This document shows positions 12,090-24,321 of a stretch of 64,000 nt of DNA, one piece after another. How positions within the stretch are numbered: position 1 is the first letter of the stretch; every line of letters begins with the position of its first letter. The translations under genes and the position numbers were made by a program. The notes below the pieces were generated by a model. It was not told where the DNA came from. It was given only the letters and a program-made list of their open reading frames with translations, and made no database searches. The stretch comes from Desmodus rotundus. Lineage: Eukaryota; Chordata; Mammalia; Chiroptera; Phyllostomidae. The stretch lies in assembly GCF_022682495.2 (NCBI RefSeq), contig NC_071389.1, positions 104,945,951 through 105,009,950 of the forward strand, in the 5' to 3' direction.

Positions 12090-12770
12090 AAAAAGATTAG
12101 TGGCTGCCTTGAGCCCACTGTGGGCAGATGGGATTGACTACAAGGGAACATGAGGGACATTTTGAGAGAGGAAAATATTTGACATCATAATTATAGTGGT
12201 AGTTTCAGGAATGCATAAATTTGTCAAAGCTCATCCAATTGTACACTTAGTATTGGAAAATGTTACAGCTCAAGGAAATAACTTCTTTTAAAAAGGAACT
12301 GAGTCAAAACAGAATATGAAGCATAATGAGGACTATGGTGGGATATATTAACACAAATTAAAAGAAACTACACCGTATCTGTACAATTGCATATTACTCA
12401 GTCATAAATGGTCAAGAAGCACTGACCCATGCTACAATATGGATGAGCCTTGTTTTCAATTCTGCTGGGTGAAAGAAACCAGACACAAAAGGCCACATAT
12501 GTAAGATTCAATTTTTAAAAATCATTCAGAATAGGCAAATTCATAGAGATAGAAAGCAGATTTGTGGTTTCCACGGTCTAGGGGAGAAGGAATGGGAGTA
12601 ACTGATTATCGGTGTAGAGTTTCTATGTAAGGAAAGAAAACATTCTATAATTAGGTAGTGATAACGGTTGCACAACTCTGTGAATGTATTAAATGCCTCT
12701 GAATCATACTCTTTAACATGGCGAAAATGGTAAATTTTATGTGTATTTTTCCACAATAAATAAAAAGTAC
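12090..12770 (+). mobile_element. Ancient L1M 3' end fragments
   Basis: Two adjoining stretches follow old mammalian L1 3' ends. The first (12090-12275) has 'TTAGTGGCTGCC', then 'GGATTGACTACAAGGG', then 'CCAATTGTACACTTA'. The second (12330-12770) has 'GCATATTACTCAGTCATAAATGG', then 'CCAGACACAAAAGGCCACATAT', then 'TAGTGATAACGGTTGCACAACTCTGTGAATGTA'. Both run on the plus strand and may be one copy with a rearrangement or two copies. Confidence 0.65.
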
Positions 12771-12957
12771 ATGTGTACTGTTTTTCTGCTTGCAGCACTG
12801 ATGGGGTAGCCTCTATTAGACCAAACTTTCCACAAAGCAAAACTCTAAAAACAATAAAATTTAGCGGGGAAAAAAACCCTTTTGAAATTGGTCATCAAAA
12901 ATTAGCCAAGGCAGGCAGGACGCAAAGCATGGCGTAGTTAGACATTCAGATAGTCCT

Positions 12958-13446
12958 CAGTGATCCTTGTCTCGCGGTATCCATCCCCCTTGAGTATATG
13001 TGTGACTTGTGACTTGCCTCTAACCAGTATGTCACAAAGATGACGGGCTGTCACTTCCATGATTCCATAGTATCAGCCTGTAACTTCCATCTTGCTAACA
13101 ATCTCTCTTCATTGCCTTCTCAGCTTGTATATTTTCATGGCTCAAACCACCTCGTTGGAGTGGCCCCCATGGGGAGACACTGAGTCAGCTGGTCAAAACT
13201 GGCTGGGAAATGAGGCCCTGAAGGGAACAGCCCACAACAACTGAATCCTGCCAGGGCCTAACCTTAAGATGAGGTCTTAGTTCTAGTTGACACCTTGATT
13301 ACAGTATCATGAGAGCTAGAAGCAGAGGGCTCATCTAGGTCATGTCTGGATTCCTGACCCTAAGAACCTGTGAAATAAAACACATGGGATATTTTTTAAG
13401 TCTCTAAGTTTATGATAATTTGTTGCACAACAATCAATAACTAATA
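12958..13446 (+). mobile_element. MLT1-type LTR (ERVL-MaLR), solo
   Basis: Consecutive matches to the MLT1 LTR appear on the plus strand: 'TGTGACTTGCCTCTAACCAGTA', 'CTGTAACTTCCATCTTGCTA', 'GGAACAGCCCACAACAACTGAATCCTGCCA', 'GATTCCTGACCC...CCTGTGAAATAAA', and the end 'AACTAATACA'. No internal retroviral region adjoins it, so it is a solo LTR of an extinct endogenous retrovirus-like family. Confidence 0.8.
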
Positions 13447-16400
13447 CAAAAGGCTAAGAACCCAAAGTGGAGGACACTCTACTGAGGTGAACTGGACATT
13501 CTTTGCCCTGTCTTTCCTCAGGAAATTGTTCATTTTCAGTGAAAAAGATTGAGGCTGAGCAGAAAAAAGCTGCCTAGAGATTTTTCCAGTTGGGAGGCAA
13601 AAATTGAACCCTCACATCCCATTTCCCTTCCTCCCTAGGTCAGAGGTACAAATGAGTGGGGTGTTTTGTGATGGACCCCCAGCCACGACTAAGGCTCTGT
13701 TTCAACTCTGCCACAGGGCACATGGAGCCATCAGTAGGCCCCCTTCATTGTCACTGCTCCCCAGGTCCCATCACAGAGACAGCAGGCTGCCATCACCTCA
13801 CTTCCCTCTCAGCTGCGCTGATATGATGGTCAGGAAGTCACATGAAGAGAACACTCTCTCATAGATGGAGGTTGCTGTATATAACTGATAATGAACCAAA
13901 TTTCATTTGGGGAAAACTCTTAACCTTTCTGCATTAAAATAACCATCATAAAATCAGTGCACAGATAAATCTTATAATCTGAAATATTGGAATATATATA
14001 TTGGCTCATTACCAAGAATTAGTGTACAAGTGAACATAGTGTGCCTTAGTGTGAGTTTAGGAGGCTTAATATGTTTTTTTTTAATGTATGTATAGGCTTT
14101 TTCCCCATTATCTAAATTAGCCTTGACTTCCCAGTGAAGTTATAGAATGAAATGATTTGGAAATGGATTGTGACAAGAGAATGTAAAAGCCATTTCTTCC
14201 ATATTTTTAAAGAGGGGATTACAAACTTACAACTTGCTGAAATTTAAGTATGAACTCCTTGAAAACTTATTGAGAGAAAAAGGAGAGGAAGGGGAAACAT
14301 ATTTTTCTCCTTTTGAGTTGTTTCATGGATTATCCAGCAAAGGATGATATCTCTGATTGGACTATTCCACCATGGTGTGTTCCATAACCTTTCTTGATTG
14401 ACTGCCTTTCTTCATATCATTGAGGACATGATATATTTCTGGCTCTTAATTTTAGGTGAATGAGTCAGTGCAACTTTCTGCATTAATATGTCAGAACAAA
14501 ATATTACTATAAGCTTCTGATGAGTTTTCAACCTTTTTAAAGTGCTTCAACCCAAAAACATTTCTGTCAAATGCTGATGTAAATGTCTGGGTTCTGTTTT
14601 CTTCATTTTGTGAATTTCTCATTGGAATCATAGAGGCATGTATGTCTGGGCTCATTACAGAGCTGATATGGGGGGTTCTGTTCACCTGTAATGGGCAGTC
14701 ATTTAAACCCATCGAGAGGTTGGCATTGGTAGTTAAGGGAATCCTACTTTGCAACATTACCAAATTATAAGCTAAATTGTTTAAGGTGGCAGCCTTCTAA
14801 CTATGTGAGTAGTTATGGATGTTTAACAGAATCAGTTTCCAGATCTGCACTTACATCCATTCTCTGAGCTTTGTGCTGCAGGTACAGGTTCTCCTTCCCC
14901 ATCTCCCTTTCACAATCTCCCTTCTCACTCAAAAGAAAAAGGCCTATGGCTCCCATCCCTAAGCTCACTATGATATTGTTCTAGGTAGATCTCTGGGCAC
15001 AAAACAAAAGATCCTTTCAAAATCTAGGATTCAGCAATGGGAAATGATTAAGTAAAAATCCTTAAGTAAGTCAGGTGGTTTCAATTCTTTGCTCCCAATA
15101 AAATTGAAGGATTATGTAATGCTGTTATTAGCTGGTGGATACAACATCATTTTGAATGAATAAATTACTGTGTAATGTTTGGCATACAACTCAGAGGATT
15201 TCAAGGAATAAATACAAATATTATAATATTTTTTCATTTCACCTACCTATTGAGTGCTTATATCAATAAAAACTAAACTAGCATAAATAATACACATGAA
15301 TATATAAAATTTTTATAAAACTCTACAAATCTCATTAAGAGTTGCATTTCCAATAAAGTACTTTCTTATATTTAATACTTATTAAAAATATAAATATTGT
15401 TTTAATCAATTGTGTCTTCATAATAATTATAATGATAATCAACCCAGAATGTTTTAACATTTAAAGCCTTAGAGGAGATTTTTAAACAAATACACATACA
15501 CACACTTTGTTGTCAAGAACTATGGTGGATTATTAATAAATGGCTTTTAAGAATTCTGGGCATGAGTTTAAGGAGGAAAAGCAATGATTTAAGCATCTGA
15601 TTGTTAACAAAGAGCTCATTCTTGTATTTTGTAGATGAGTGATGGTAGGTATTAAATCACCATGGTATTTAGGTTCATCTGGATAAATCAAAAGTAATTT
15701 AGCAGTTTCATTTTAAATATTTTACAATATACTATAATTATATATTTTATGACTACTTGAACTGTCAATGGATAGCTAATAAAATGTTAAAAAAACACTA
15801 TCACACAAATAGAAGTTAAATATCATACAAATAGATGAGCCAGAGTTTTAGTTGGAATTTTGAGAAGGAACCAGCCTAAGACAAAACCATTTCTGAAAAG
15901 ATGTGAGACAGTGGGAGTCAGTGAAAGAAGGGATGCCGAAACAAAATTGCTAAATTAGAAACAAAACTGGTTAATGTGTTAAAGAGCAACAAAATCATAA
16001 CTAGTAATGTTACCTGATCTAGCAGAGAAGAAAAATTAACATACCTTATAGTTTTTCTACAATTTAGAAATCCTCTAACTTTATAGAACTATAAAATGAC
16101 TGGACCTTAATGAAGTACAAAACTAAGTCAAACTAACTTTTCCTGAAGAATCAGATTATTTTCAAACTCTCTGGTTAGAAAATGTCTAGGAAGATGTTAA
16201 AAGTTCACATACTTATCTTCTCTTATTTATAAATTTACTATAATTCTCCTCAGTAAAACTTATGATGAAGCATTTTGAATGTCAATTTAAAAAGATAAGA
16301 AGAGAAAAATAATTCTTCAAAATTCTTTTAGTTGTTACATAAACGATAACACTATGACTGAAGTTTAAGGGTGAAATTCATGTTTAGCTATGTTTTAAAG

Positions 16401-16650
16401 AATTTGTAGGTGATTTTGCCCTATTTTACATATATTTTTTAAGAACAAGAGCATAAATAATAGCAGTACAGAGGTCAAACTCAGAAAATTTAACATAGAA
16501 TTCTAGTAGCTAATCCACAATTCCTATTCAAATTTCATCAATTGTCCCAATGAAGATTTTTATAGCTGTTTTTCTCTGTGTGGGGCCTAATATGTGAGGA
16601 GGCATGAAACATGCCAAAAGAACTGTGTGACCTTTCTAATTCATGTACGT
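13447..16650. other. Unassigned intergenic sequence, AT-rich
   Basis: These 3.2 kb contain no exon, RNA gene or confidently named repeat that can be recognised by eye. A 90-codon minus-strand frame at 14491-14763 and an 86-codon plus frame at 13604-13864 have no domain-like features. The part after 15040 is strongly AT-rich. Confidence 0.45.
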
Positions 16651-16654
16651 AGAA

Positions 16655-17165
16655 AATGGTGCAGTGAACACAGGGGTGCACTGCAACATTATTTATGGTG
16701 GCCAAGACACGGAAACAATCAAAGTCCTTTGATAGATGACTGGATAAAGAAGATGTGGTACATACACACAGTGGAACGCTACTCAGCCACAAGATGAAAT
16801 GCTGACATTTGTGACAACATGGACGTGTCCTGAATATATCATGCTAAGCAAAATAAGTCAGACAGAAAAAGTAAAGGACCATATGATTTCATTCATACGT
16901 GGAATACAAAATGGAAAGCAATAAATGAACAAACAAGAAAAACAAACAAACACTCAGATACTCACAACAGTATGGTGGTTACCAGAGGGATGGGGGTGGA
17001 GGGTAGCAAAAGGTAAAGAGGGTCAAATATATGGTAATGGAAAATTTGACTTTGGCTGGTGGGCACACAATACAATACACAGATGATGTATCATAGAAAT
17101 GTACACTTGAAACCTATATCATCTTATTAACCTGTGTCATCCCAATAAATTTAAACGAGAAAAGA
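16655..17165 (+). mobile_element. Ancient L1M ORF2 end and 3'UTR
   Basis: The plus strand reads the conserved ORF2 end wording ('TTTATGGTGGCCAAGACACGG', 'GATAAAGAAGATGTGGTA', 'CTACTCAGCC', 'AAATAAGTCAGACAGA') and then the 3'UTR ('GTGGTTACCAGAGGG', 'TGTACACTTGAAACCTAT', 'CCCAATAAATTTAA'). It is dead and diverged. Confidence 0.75.
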
Positions 17166-17329
17166 AAGTGAGAAAATATATGTGGAATTGGGTCTGAAGG
17201 GTGTGGGATCAATGTGGAAGGAATATAAAGTTGGATGAGGCTGAAATGATTAAGATGGGTTCACTAACCAAAATTCTGGACTTAGTGTTTCAGCCTGAGG
17301 GATTAGGAAGGGGTCGTGGTTGACATATG

Positions 17330-18220
17330 GACCACAAGTGGCCAAATGCCAGGATTCCCATGTTATGCTGTCAGAGATTTAGGGATACAAGAGTGTTAAA
17401 GCAGATTTATTGTGCAAATCTGCCCCCTCTGCCTTGGGAGGGCCCAGAAAACACATTTTTTAGCATCACTATGAGAAAAAGATTAGGGAGGTGAGCCCCA
17501 GAGTCCCTGAGTTGCTCTGTGGTTGCTCTTCTCTGTAGACTGGAAATTACATGGGGAACGTTTCCCACTGAATTGGGATTTCTAAAAGTAGTGTGGGTTA
17601 TGAGACCCAGGGTGGCAGTGGCCAGGAAGTGGCCCTTCAATGCCAAAGACAGTGTAGGCATGGTTACGGTATGGGGCAGTGGGACCAAAGCAGTAGTCAC
17701 AATAGTCCAACCAGCCAAGATCTGTGGAATTGGCTAGTTGATGTCAGTGTCTCTAGAAAAGAAATACATGGGCAGCCTACTAAATTCTTACCTGAACTGT
17801 GTAAGTGACAATGTTCTAGGTCTAGTATATAGAAGTCTGACTTGAATCACCAAAATGTCACAGTCCTGCAATTCCCAGTCTTCAAGCCCAGATCCTTGGA
17901 TGAAAGGAGTGGCAGATGGCACCCTTTGAGGAAGCAACCAACTAAACTACCAAATATTAACACCGTTAGTCTTTCTCTCAGCCCTCCCCAAAGGGCCTTA
18001 TTGTGGGGGGGCTTCATCCAGGAAAGCTCCCCCAGGCTGCTGAGGATGAGAAGAAATCTACCAAGACATGATCTGCTTGAGGAGGAAAGGTGGCCAATCT
18101 CTCAAAGGAAAAGGGCCTTGAGCCTGTTCCTCAATGGGCTTTTACTGGGTTTAATTTACATAAGAATACAGGGCATATACATAAAGCTCATCAATCATTG
18201 TCAGGCTGTAATGATCAAAC
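17330..18220 (-). mobile_element. LTR-like segment with leader, minus orientation (endogenous retrovirus)
   Basis: Read on the minus strand, 18190-18060 matches the LTR-like copy at 18830-18930: CCCTGTATTC-TATG-AAATTAA, then a polyadenylation-signal position (here AGTAAA at 18141-18146), then a CTTTGAGAGATTGGC segment. Leftwards it continues to a splice-donor-like CAG|GTAAGAA (GT at 17791-17790). The frame at 17407-17718 has no recognisable retroviral motif. The upstream and downstream limits are uncertain, and the copy looks old and non-functional. Confidence 0.5.
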
Positions 18221-18799
18221 AATAGATAATATTCAAAGAACTATGAGGGCTTATTTTGAGTCAGGGTCAGATAGAGTGAAGCAAAAGAGCCATAAAACTT
18301 TGGGAAACAAACTCATTTCATGCTTGGACCCTTATCATTAAAGTTGAGGGTATTAGCAAAGCAGGTTTCACAGGATTTTATGCATTCTTTCTTAGGCCTG
18401 ATGGCCCTGGGGAACACACCCTTTCCAGCACAGGGCCGCACCCACTTCCAGCATTGTTTCAGGCTTAGGTCAAGCAGGGGAAGTAAGGCAGCCAAGAGAT
18501 TAGGAGACTTCCTGCAGACAGAATGAGGACTCAGACCATGTCAAAGCCAAGGGGCAAGGGTCCATCACCCCCTTTCTCCATAGCCCCCCAAGTCCTTCCC
18601 TGAGGGCCTCTTGTGACTGTGCCTGTCTTAGGTCATCCCTCTCTTGAGGAATCTTACCTGTCATTGGCTAACTGGTCATGCACTGGGGGCCAGGCAGGGT
18701 GAAGTAAAGTGGGCAGAGGCAGTGCTCCTGCCAGGGAGATAAGCTTTGTCTCCTTAGTGGCTTAGGTAGGGTCTCAAGGTCTCTCACTCAGCCTTAGCC
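18221..18799. other. Spacer between two opposed LTR-like segments
   Basis: It is probably U3-type sequence belonging to one or both flanking LTR-like copies, judging by position, but no palindrome or coding motif is visible. Several overlapping short frames are chance. Confidence 0.35.
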
Positions 18800-19060
18800 A
18801 AGGGGGTTTACAGTCTCTCAGGGTGTTTTCCATATACACCCTGTATTCCTATGCAAATTAAGCCAATAAAAGCCAGTCAAGGCAAGGGTTGGGGCTCTCT
18901 CCTCTTGAGAGAGTGGCTGAGGAGCTCCAAGCCACTCTCCTCTTGAGAAAGTGGCCATGCCGTCCCTTTTCCTCCACAGGATTCGGTAGTCTGTGTGAAT
19001 TTGTCTCATCTTAGCCACAATGCCACGGACACTGCTTGCCAGTGTCCATGTCAAATTAGA
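18800..19060 (+). mobile_element. LTR-like R/U5 segment, plus orientation
   Basis: It contains an AATAAA at 18865-18870, a CTCTCTCCTCTTGAGAGAGTGGC stretch, then the U5-like wording shared with the copy at 51120-51225 ('CCACAGGATTCGGTAGTCTGTGTGAATTTGTCT'). It ends in a perfect hairpin: GGACACTG (19027-19034), loop CTTGC, CAGTGTCC (19040-19047). The segment lies in divergent orientation to the related minus-strand copy at 17330-18220. Confidence 0.6.
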
Positions 19061-19380
19061 GTGGCTGCCTAACAACCAATCAGCACACGTGATTCTAACC
19101 AATCAGGGCAGTGCTATTTGCAAGGATCGCACAGTTCAAATTTGGATTTTTCATTTACATAAAAATGGACCAATTAGGGACCTGGGCAGGAACTTTGTAA
19201 AGAGCAGCCTCATCTTTGCTGGGTGGGCACACTTTCAGTTTCTACTGGAGGCTGTGTTTCTCAGGTTGACAAACTGCTTGTGTGAGTAAAATTTCTCCTC
19301 TTTCTGCACCCAAGATTGGGGACTTCTGTTAACATTAGGTGGGTGGCAGAAAACTTTTGTTGACAAGAGCCTCTAAGGAA
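19061..19380 (+). mobile_element. Second LTR-like segment with CCAAT boxes
   Basis: Two AACCAATCAG boxes (near 19073 and 19098) and an ACCAATTAGG follow closely after the preceding U5-like hairpin. Downstream is a U5-like 'GAGTAAAATTTCTCCTCTTTCTGCACCC'. This layout is typical of gammaretrovirus-like LTRs. It is either a nested LTR or the continuation of a composite element. No open gene is present. Confidence 0.45.
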
Positions 19381-19872
19381 ATTTTTTAAATTAGCAAATG
19401 CTGAGCATCTTAAATGTCAATCCAAAGATTTTATCATTTGAAATAGACAGAAGCACTAGCATGATGCAAAAGGCTGGCTTCCAACTCCATCGTGAAGCAA
19501 TTCTGACAACAAACTGTTACACACAATTTCTCTGAGTTGCTCTGCCTTCTGTGATGAATTGGGAGAGGACCAAGAGGTAATAATCGTGTGAAAACAGGCA
19601 CGTTAATGAGCTGTTACAGAAATGTTAGCAAGCCTCTTATCTGTACATTCTAAACACATGTGATGACAGGGAGAAAAGTGTACAACTGTTACTAAAAACA
19701 GAGTTTTAGGACAAGACCAGTTACATTTAAGTTGCACATAAATGCATGTGGAATTGATTTGGCAGAGAAAGCACTGGCCACACATTTAGCATAACCATAC
19801 ATGTAGCCTTAGGTAACACTTGTCAGAAGCACACCCAGGTAAAAGCTGCAGCCAGGTAAAACAGAGCTTAGG

Positions 19873-20341
19873 GTGGTGTGGTGGGAAGAAAAATGGCCCC
19901 CAGAAATGTCCCAGACCTAATCCTCAGAGGCTGTGATTATGTTACTTTACTGGCTAAAGGTATGCAGATGTGATTAAGTTAAAGATTATGAGATTGAAAG
20001 ATTAACGTGGGTTATTCAGGTTGGTCCAATGTAATCCCAAGGGTTCTAATGAAAGGGAGGCAGGAGGGTCAAAGGTAGAGGAAGGTTTGAAGATGATTTG
20101 AAGAAGGAATGCACGTGGCCTCCAGAAGCTGCAAGAAAACTGATTCCCGGTTTAAAGGGAAGGTTGTAGATTTTCCCCTGGAGACTGCAGAAGGAAGGCA
20201 GCCCTGCCAACACCTGGACTGTTGGCCTAGTGAAATCTATTTCACACTCGGATTTCTAGAACTATAAGACAATAAATTTATGTTGTGAGAAAACACTAAG
20301 TTGTGATCATTGGTTAGAGCAACAATAGGAAACTAATACAG
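19873..20341 (+). mobile_element. MLT1-type LTR (ERVL-MaLR), solo
   Basis: Matches run in order along the plus strand: 'GAAAAATGGCCCCCAGAAATGTCC', 'GCAGATGTGATTAAGTTAAAGAT', 'GGTCCAATGTAATCCCAAGGGTTCTAATGAAAGGGAGGCAGGAGG', 'GGCCTCCAGAAGCTGCAAGAAAAC', 'CAGCCCTGCCAACACCT', and the end 'AATAGGAAACTAATACAG'. It is close to full length with no internal region. Confidence 0.8.
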
Positions 20342-20867
20342 ATACCACATGGAAACTCCTGCCCAGATGAAAAGTTTCTCCTTCTGTTGCATATTCTTGC
20401 TAACTGGAAGTTGAAACTTTGGGTATATATATTAGAGATAAAAAGTCCCAAAAAGTCTTGAGTGTGTTCAAAGTGTTTCATGATTGTTGCCTAATGTGAA
20501 AGGAAAATCTAAATTTTTAACCCTTTGTATCCCTGGAAAAGTCATCAGTTAAGCAATGTCCAGTACACCTCTTTTATGCCAAAGGAACATGCTATTTTAT
20601 AAACAATTAATTTACACCTTCATTAGAACCAGCAGCCCAAGCTGTATTGCCCAGGATATCTCATTCTCTCGCTCTTTTCTAGGATTTCTTATTGGCAATT
20701 TGATTCAATTGTCTTTGATTGGGAACTTTAGGATGTTCTATATCCTGTATTTTTGTTTAATTTTTTTCAATAATAATTTACTAACAGAACACAAGGATTA
20801 TAAATTACATATGTGGCTCTATCAATAACTTTTTGACGAGGGAAATTTATGAGATTAGGAAAATTAG

Positions 20868-21035
20868 GATCTTATTTACTCCTCACATCAACCCTAAAAG
20901 GTAGAACTGTTATTAAACCCATTTTATTGAAGAAAACATTGAGATGGAGAAAGGTTGAGTCACTTGACCAGCATCATATTAAGATGCAAAGCCAGGACTA
21001 AAATCCAGGTATTATTACTCCAGCATTCTCTTACA
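20868..21035 (-). mobile_element. MIR SINE, ancient
   Basis: The plus strand gives the reverse complement of MIR: 'TTACTCCTCACATCAACCCTAAAAGGTAG', 'TTATTAAACCCATTTTA', 'GTTGAGTCACTTGACCA', 'GCAAAGCCAGGACTAAAATCCAGG'. Confidence 0.75.
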
Positions 21036-21192
21036 TGATTCAAATTTGACAAGTAAAGGCTTTGTTAAGTTTGAATCTTATAAGTTCCCTTTCAGGTAAC
21101 ATTGCTCATGGAATCTGACCATCAGTTTAAATTACTCAATATTTTCATTGTAATGTTATTTAAATGTTTACGAATATAGGCCTGATTGTATA

Positions 21193-21592
21193 TTTCTTAG
21201 TCTGCTGGAGCAGCTGTAACAAAATACCACAGACTGAGTGGCTTGAACAACAGAAATGTATTCCCTCACAGATCTGGAGGCCAGAAGTTCACAGTCAAGG
21301 TGTCACCAGAATTGGTTTCATTCTGGGGCCTTTCTCCTTGGCTTTGTAAACAGCCACTTCCTGGCTGTGGCCCCACTTGGCCTTTTCTTCATGCATGCGT
21401 GGAGAGTGAAAGAGATCTTTAGAGCCTCTTCCTCTTCTTATAAGGATACCAGTGGGTCCCACCCCTATGACCTTATTGGACTTAAATTACCTCCTTAAAG
21501 GCCCTACCTCCAAATGCAGTCACTATAGGAGTTAGGACTTCGACCTATGAATTTGAAGTGGAGACAATTCAGTCCATAACAATTTCTTATGT
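21193..21592 (-). mobile_element. MLT1A-like LTR (ERVL-MaLR), solo
   Basis: The plus strand is the reverse complement of the MLT1A LTR. It opens with 'CTGGAGCAGCTGTAACAAAATACCACAGACTGAGTGGCTTGAACAACAG' (near 21205) and closes with 'CAATTCAGTCCATAACA' (to 21582). It is nearly complete and lacks an internal region. It lies about 90 bp upstream of the full-length L1. Confidence 0.85.
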
Positions 21593-22829
21593 TATCTCTC
21601 TTATACAACTATAAAAGCAAAATTAACTTATAAAGTACATACAAACAACATTCCCAAGCCAATAAAACAATTATATTAATTTAGAGTGAAGGGACGAAGT
21701 CCAGTCGGGAGGATGGCGGCGAGATAAGTAGGAGCAGAGTCCACTTCAACACTAGTGAAACACCTAGCTGATCTGAGGAACAGAGTGAACAGCCAATGGT
21801 ATTCCAGCATATATAAAGATCGGAAACCAAAGATAGAGGACATTGAAAGATCCGACGGTAAGAAGAGTGCTTAAGGACAATAAGTTCCCCGGGACCTGCG
21901 CGGGGACCAGGGTGGCTGAAGCCCCGGCTCGGGCGCAGGGTCTGCTGCAGGATTATTGGGAGAGAGCCAGGCTGAGCTGTGTGAGCACCCAGGTGCTTGT
22001 TTGGACCAGGGGGGCTCGAATAGGAAGAATTTCTCAAAAAGAAAAAGAAAATAGAGGCACTCAGCGGCTAGTTAGAGAACTCTCCACAGCAGCCTCGGCC
22101 TCTGGCACCACTCCCTCCTCAGCCCCTGGACCATGAACGAGGGATGAGAAGCCCCAGCTCTCACCTGAAGCCCGGTTGTGCGCACCCAGATTAGCGGACT
22201 GGGGGCCCACACCTGAAACCCAGGCTGGCCGCCCACACCTGACACCTTGGGTGGGTGCTCACCGGGAGCAGAGGCTAGCTGCCCCACGCACAGGCCCAAG
22301 GCAGCAGAATGACCGGCTGCAGGACTCAGGCCCCGAGCAGCAGATCAGCTGATCAATGGCCTGGCTGCCTGCAAGGGACCACACCTAAAAGCACCGGTTC
22401 TGAAAAACTCCTACCTACCCCTGCCCACAGAGCCCTGCAGGGCCTACTGGCTCTCTAGGAGGAAGGCAGAACACCCAGCAGAGGGGAGCTGCAGGGCTAG
22501 AGGAGACTGCATTCCCCGGAAAGACTCGACCCAGTAGGGGGCTGAACTACCCCATAGCAGCATCAAGAGCCCCTAGCATATAAGACAGCAAAGAGCAAGA
22601 AGGGGTTGCCCCTAATTGGTGTAACTCAAAGACAGCACAACTGGCCAACTAAAGGCCTAGTGGGGACCAGAAGGACCCTGAGGAACTGGACTGCAGGCTG
22701 AACAACAGCGAAGGGTGTGGCTCAGGAAGGGAGAACAGTGAAACCAATCCCTCCCACCACCCCCTCCAGTTCCACAGACAGGAAGACCAGCAGAACTAAC
22801 CTGACCTGTTTAAAGCCAGCAGAAGACTT

Positions 22830-23115
22830 TTGTAAATTTATTTTTTTCTTTATCCTTTCCCCCTGAATTCCTTCTTCCTTTCTGTCCTTCTTTCTTTTTT
22901 TATTCCTTCTTCCTTCCATCCTGTACCTTTTTTATTCCTTCTTCCTGCATTCTTTTATTTATTCTTCTGTTTTAATTTTTGTCAAAATTCCTTCTTATCT
23001 TGCCTCCGATCTTTCTATTCCTTCTTCCTTCCTTCCTTTCCTTTTCTATTCCCTTTTTCCCTCCTTCCCTTCTTTTTTTATCTTCTTCCCCCACCCCCTT
23101 TCTCTTTTTCCCACA
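22830..23115 (+). repeat. Polypyrimidine (CTTCTTCC)n-like tract in L1 5'UTR
   Basis: A nearly pure C/T stretch with repeated ATTCCTTCTTCCTTCC units. The other L1 5'UTRs in the window carry only a short T-rich stretch at the matching place (for example 63820-63860), so the tract probably expanded in this copy or its subfamily. Confidence 0.8.
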
Positions 23116-23329
23116 GGTGAAATAAGAAAACCTGCAGTGCTGAAAAGACCAGAGTTAGACCGTGTTACACCCATAAACGTCAGCTCAAGACCAGTGAGCA
23201 CAGGAGATTAAGGAGACAGCACCACAGAATCCCACTGGCATTCTACCATAGAAGTTCATACCATAAACCCAGGAAGTCAGAATAGATCAATTTAAGAAGT
23301 AGTGGCTAACAAGAACACTCTCACAAACA

Positions 23330-24321
23330 GTGGGAAGACGAAGAAACAATCCCCAAATGAAAGGAAAGGAGGAAGCCTCAGAAAGAATGCTAACTGAAAA
23401 AGAGGCAACTCAACTATCAGATACTGAGTTCAAAACGATGGTTATCAGGAAGCTCACTGAGCTCTCTGAGCTCACAGAGAACTACCAGAAACTACAGGGA
23501 AACTACAATGAACTCACTGCAAACTCTATCAACATGAAAAAGGAAATAGAAACTATCAACAAGGGCCAAGAGGAAATAAAAAATACAATTTCTGAATTTA
23601 AAAACACAGTAGAAGGAATGAAAAGCAGACTTGATGAAGCAGAGGATCGGATCAGTGAGCTGGAGGACAAAGTAGAAGAAAACACCCAGAAAGAGCAAGA
23701 AAAGGAAAAGAGGCTCAGAAAGAATGAAGAGGGATTAAGGGAAATGCAGGACAACATGAAACATAACAACATCCGTATATAGGGATACCAGAAGGAGAAG
23801 AAGAAGAGCAAGGGATAGAAAACCTGTCTGAAAGAGTAGTGATAGAAAATTTCCCTAATCTGATGAGAGAAAAAGTCACCCAAATCCAGGAAACACAGAG
23901 AGTCCCAAGCAAGAGGAACCCAAAGAGGCCAACTGCAAGACACATCATAATTAAAATGGAAAAATTCCAAGACAAAGAGAGTATCTTAAAGGCAGCAAGG
24001 GAGAAACAGGAAGTAACATACAAGGGAGCCCCAATAAGGTTAGCAACTGACTTCTCAATGGAAATGCTCCAAGCCAGAAGAGAATGGCAAAAAAATATTC
24101 CAAGTAATGAGAACCAGAGGCCTGCAACCAAGACTACTTTACCCAGCAAGGCTCCCAGTCAAGATAGAAGGCCAAATAAAGAGCTTCCCAGACAAAAGAA
24201 GTCTAAAAGAATACACTTCCACCAAACCAGCTCTGCAAGAGATGTTAAAGGGACTGCTTTAAGGAAAGGAAGGAAAACAGAAAGAGAGAGGAAACAGGCA
24301 GGAGAAAATGGCAATGAATAA
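23330..24321 (+). pseudogene. L1 ORF1 (RNA-binding chaperone), frameshifted
   Basis: L1 ORF1p is a trimeric nucleic-acid-binding protein that coats L1 RNA in the cytoplasm. Here codons 1-150 (23330-23782) include a heptad-rich coiled coil (residues about 40-135, with EDRISELEDKVEENTQKEQ). The frame breaks near 23780, where a short deletion replaces the expected NIRIIGIPEG block with a TAG. It resumes in another frame at about 23839 with the RRM and C-terminal domain (MIENFPNLMREK, then ILKAAREKQEVTYKGAPIR). The total length matches the family at about 330 residues. The stop of this second frame overlaps the ORF2 start region. Confidence 0.9.
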
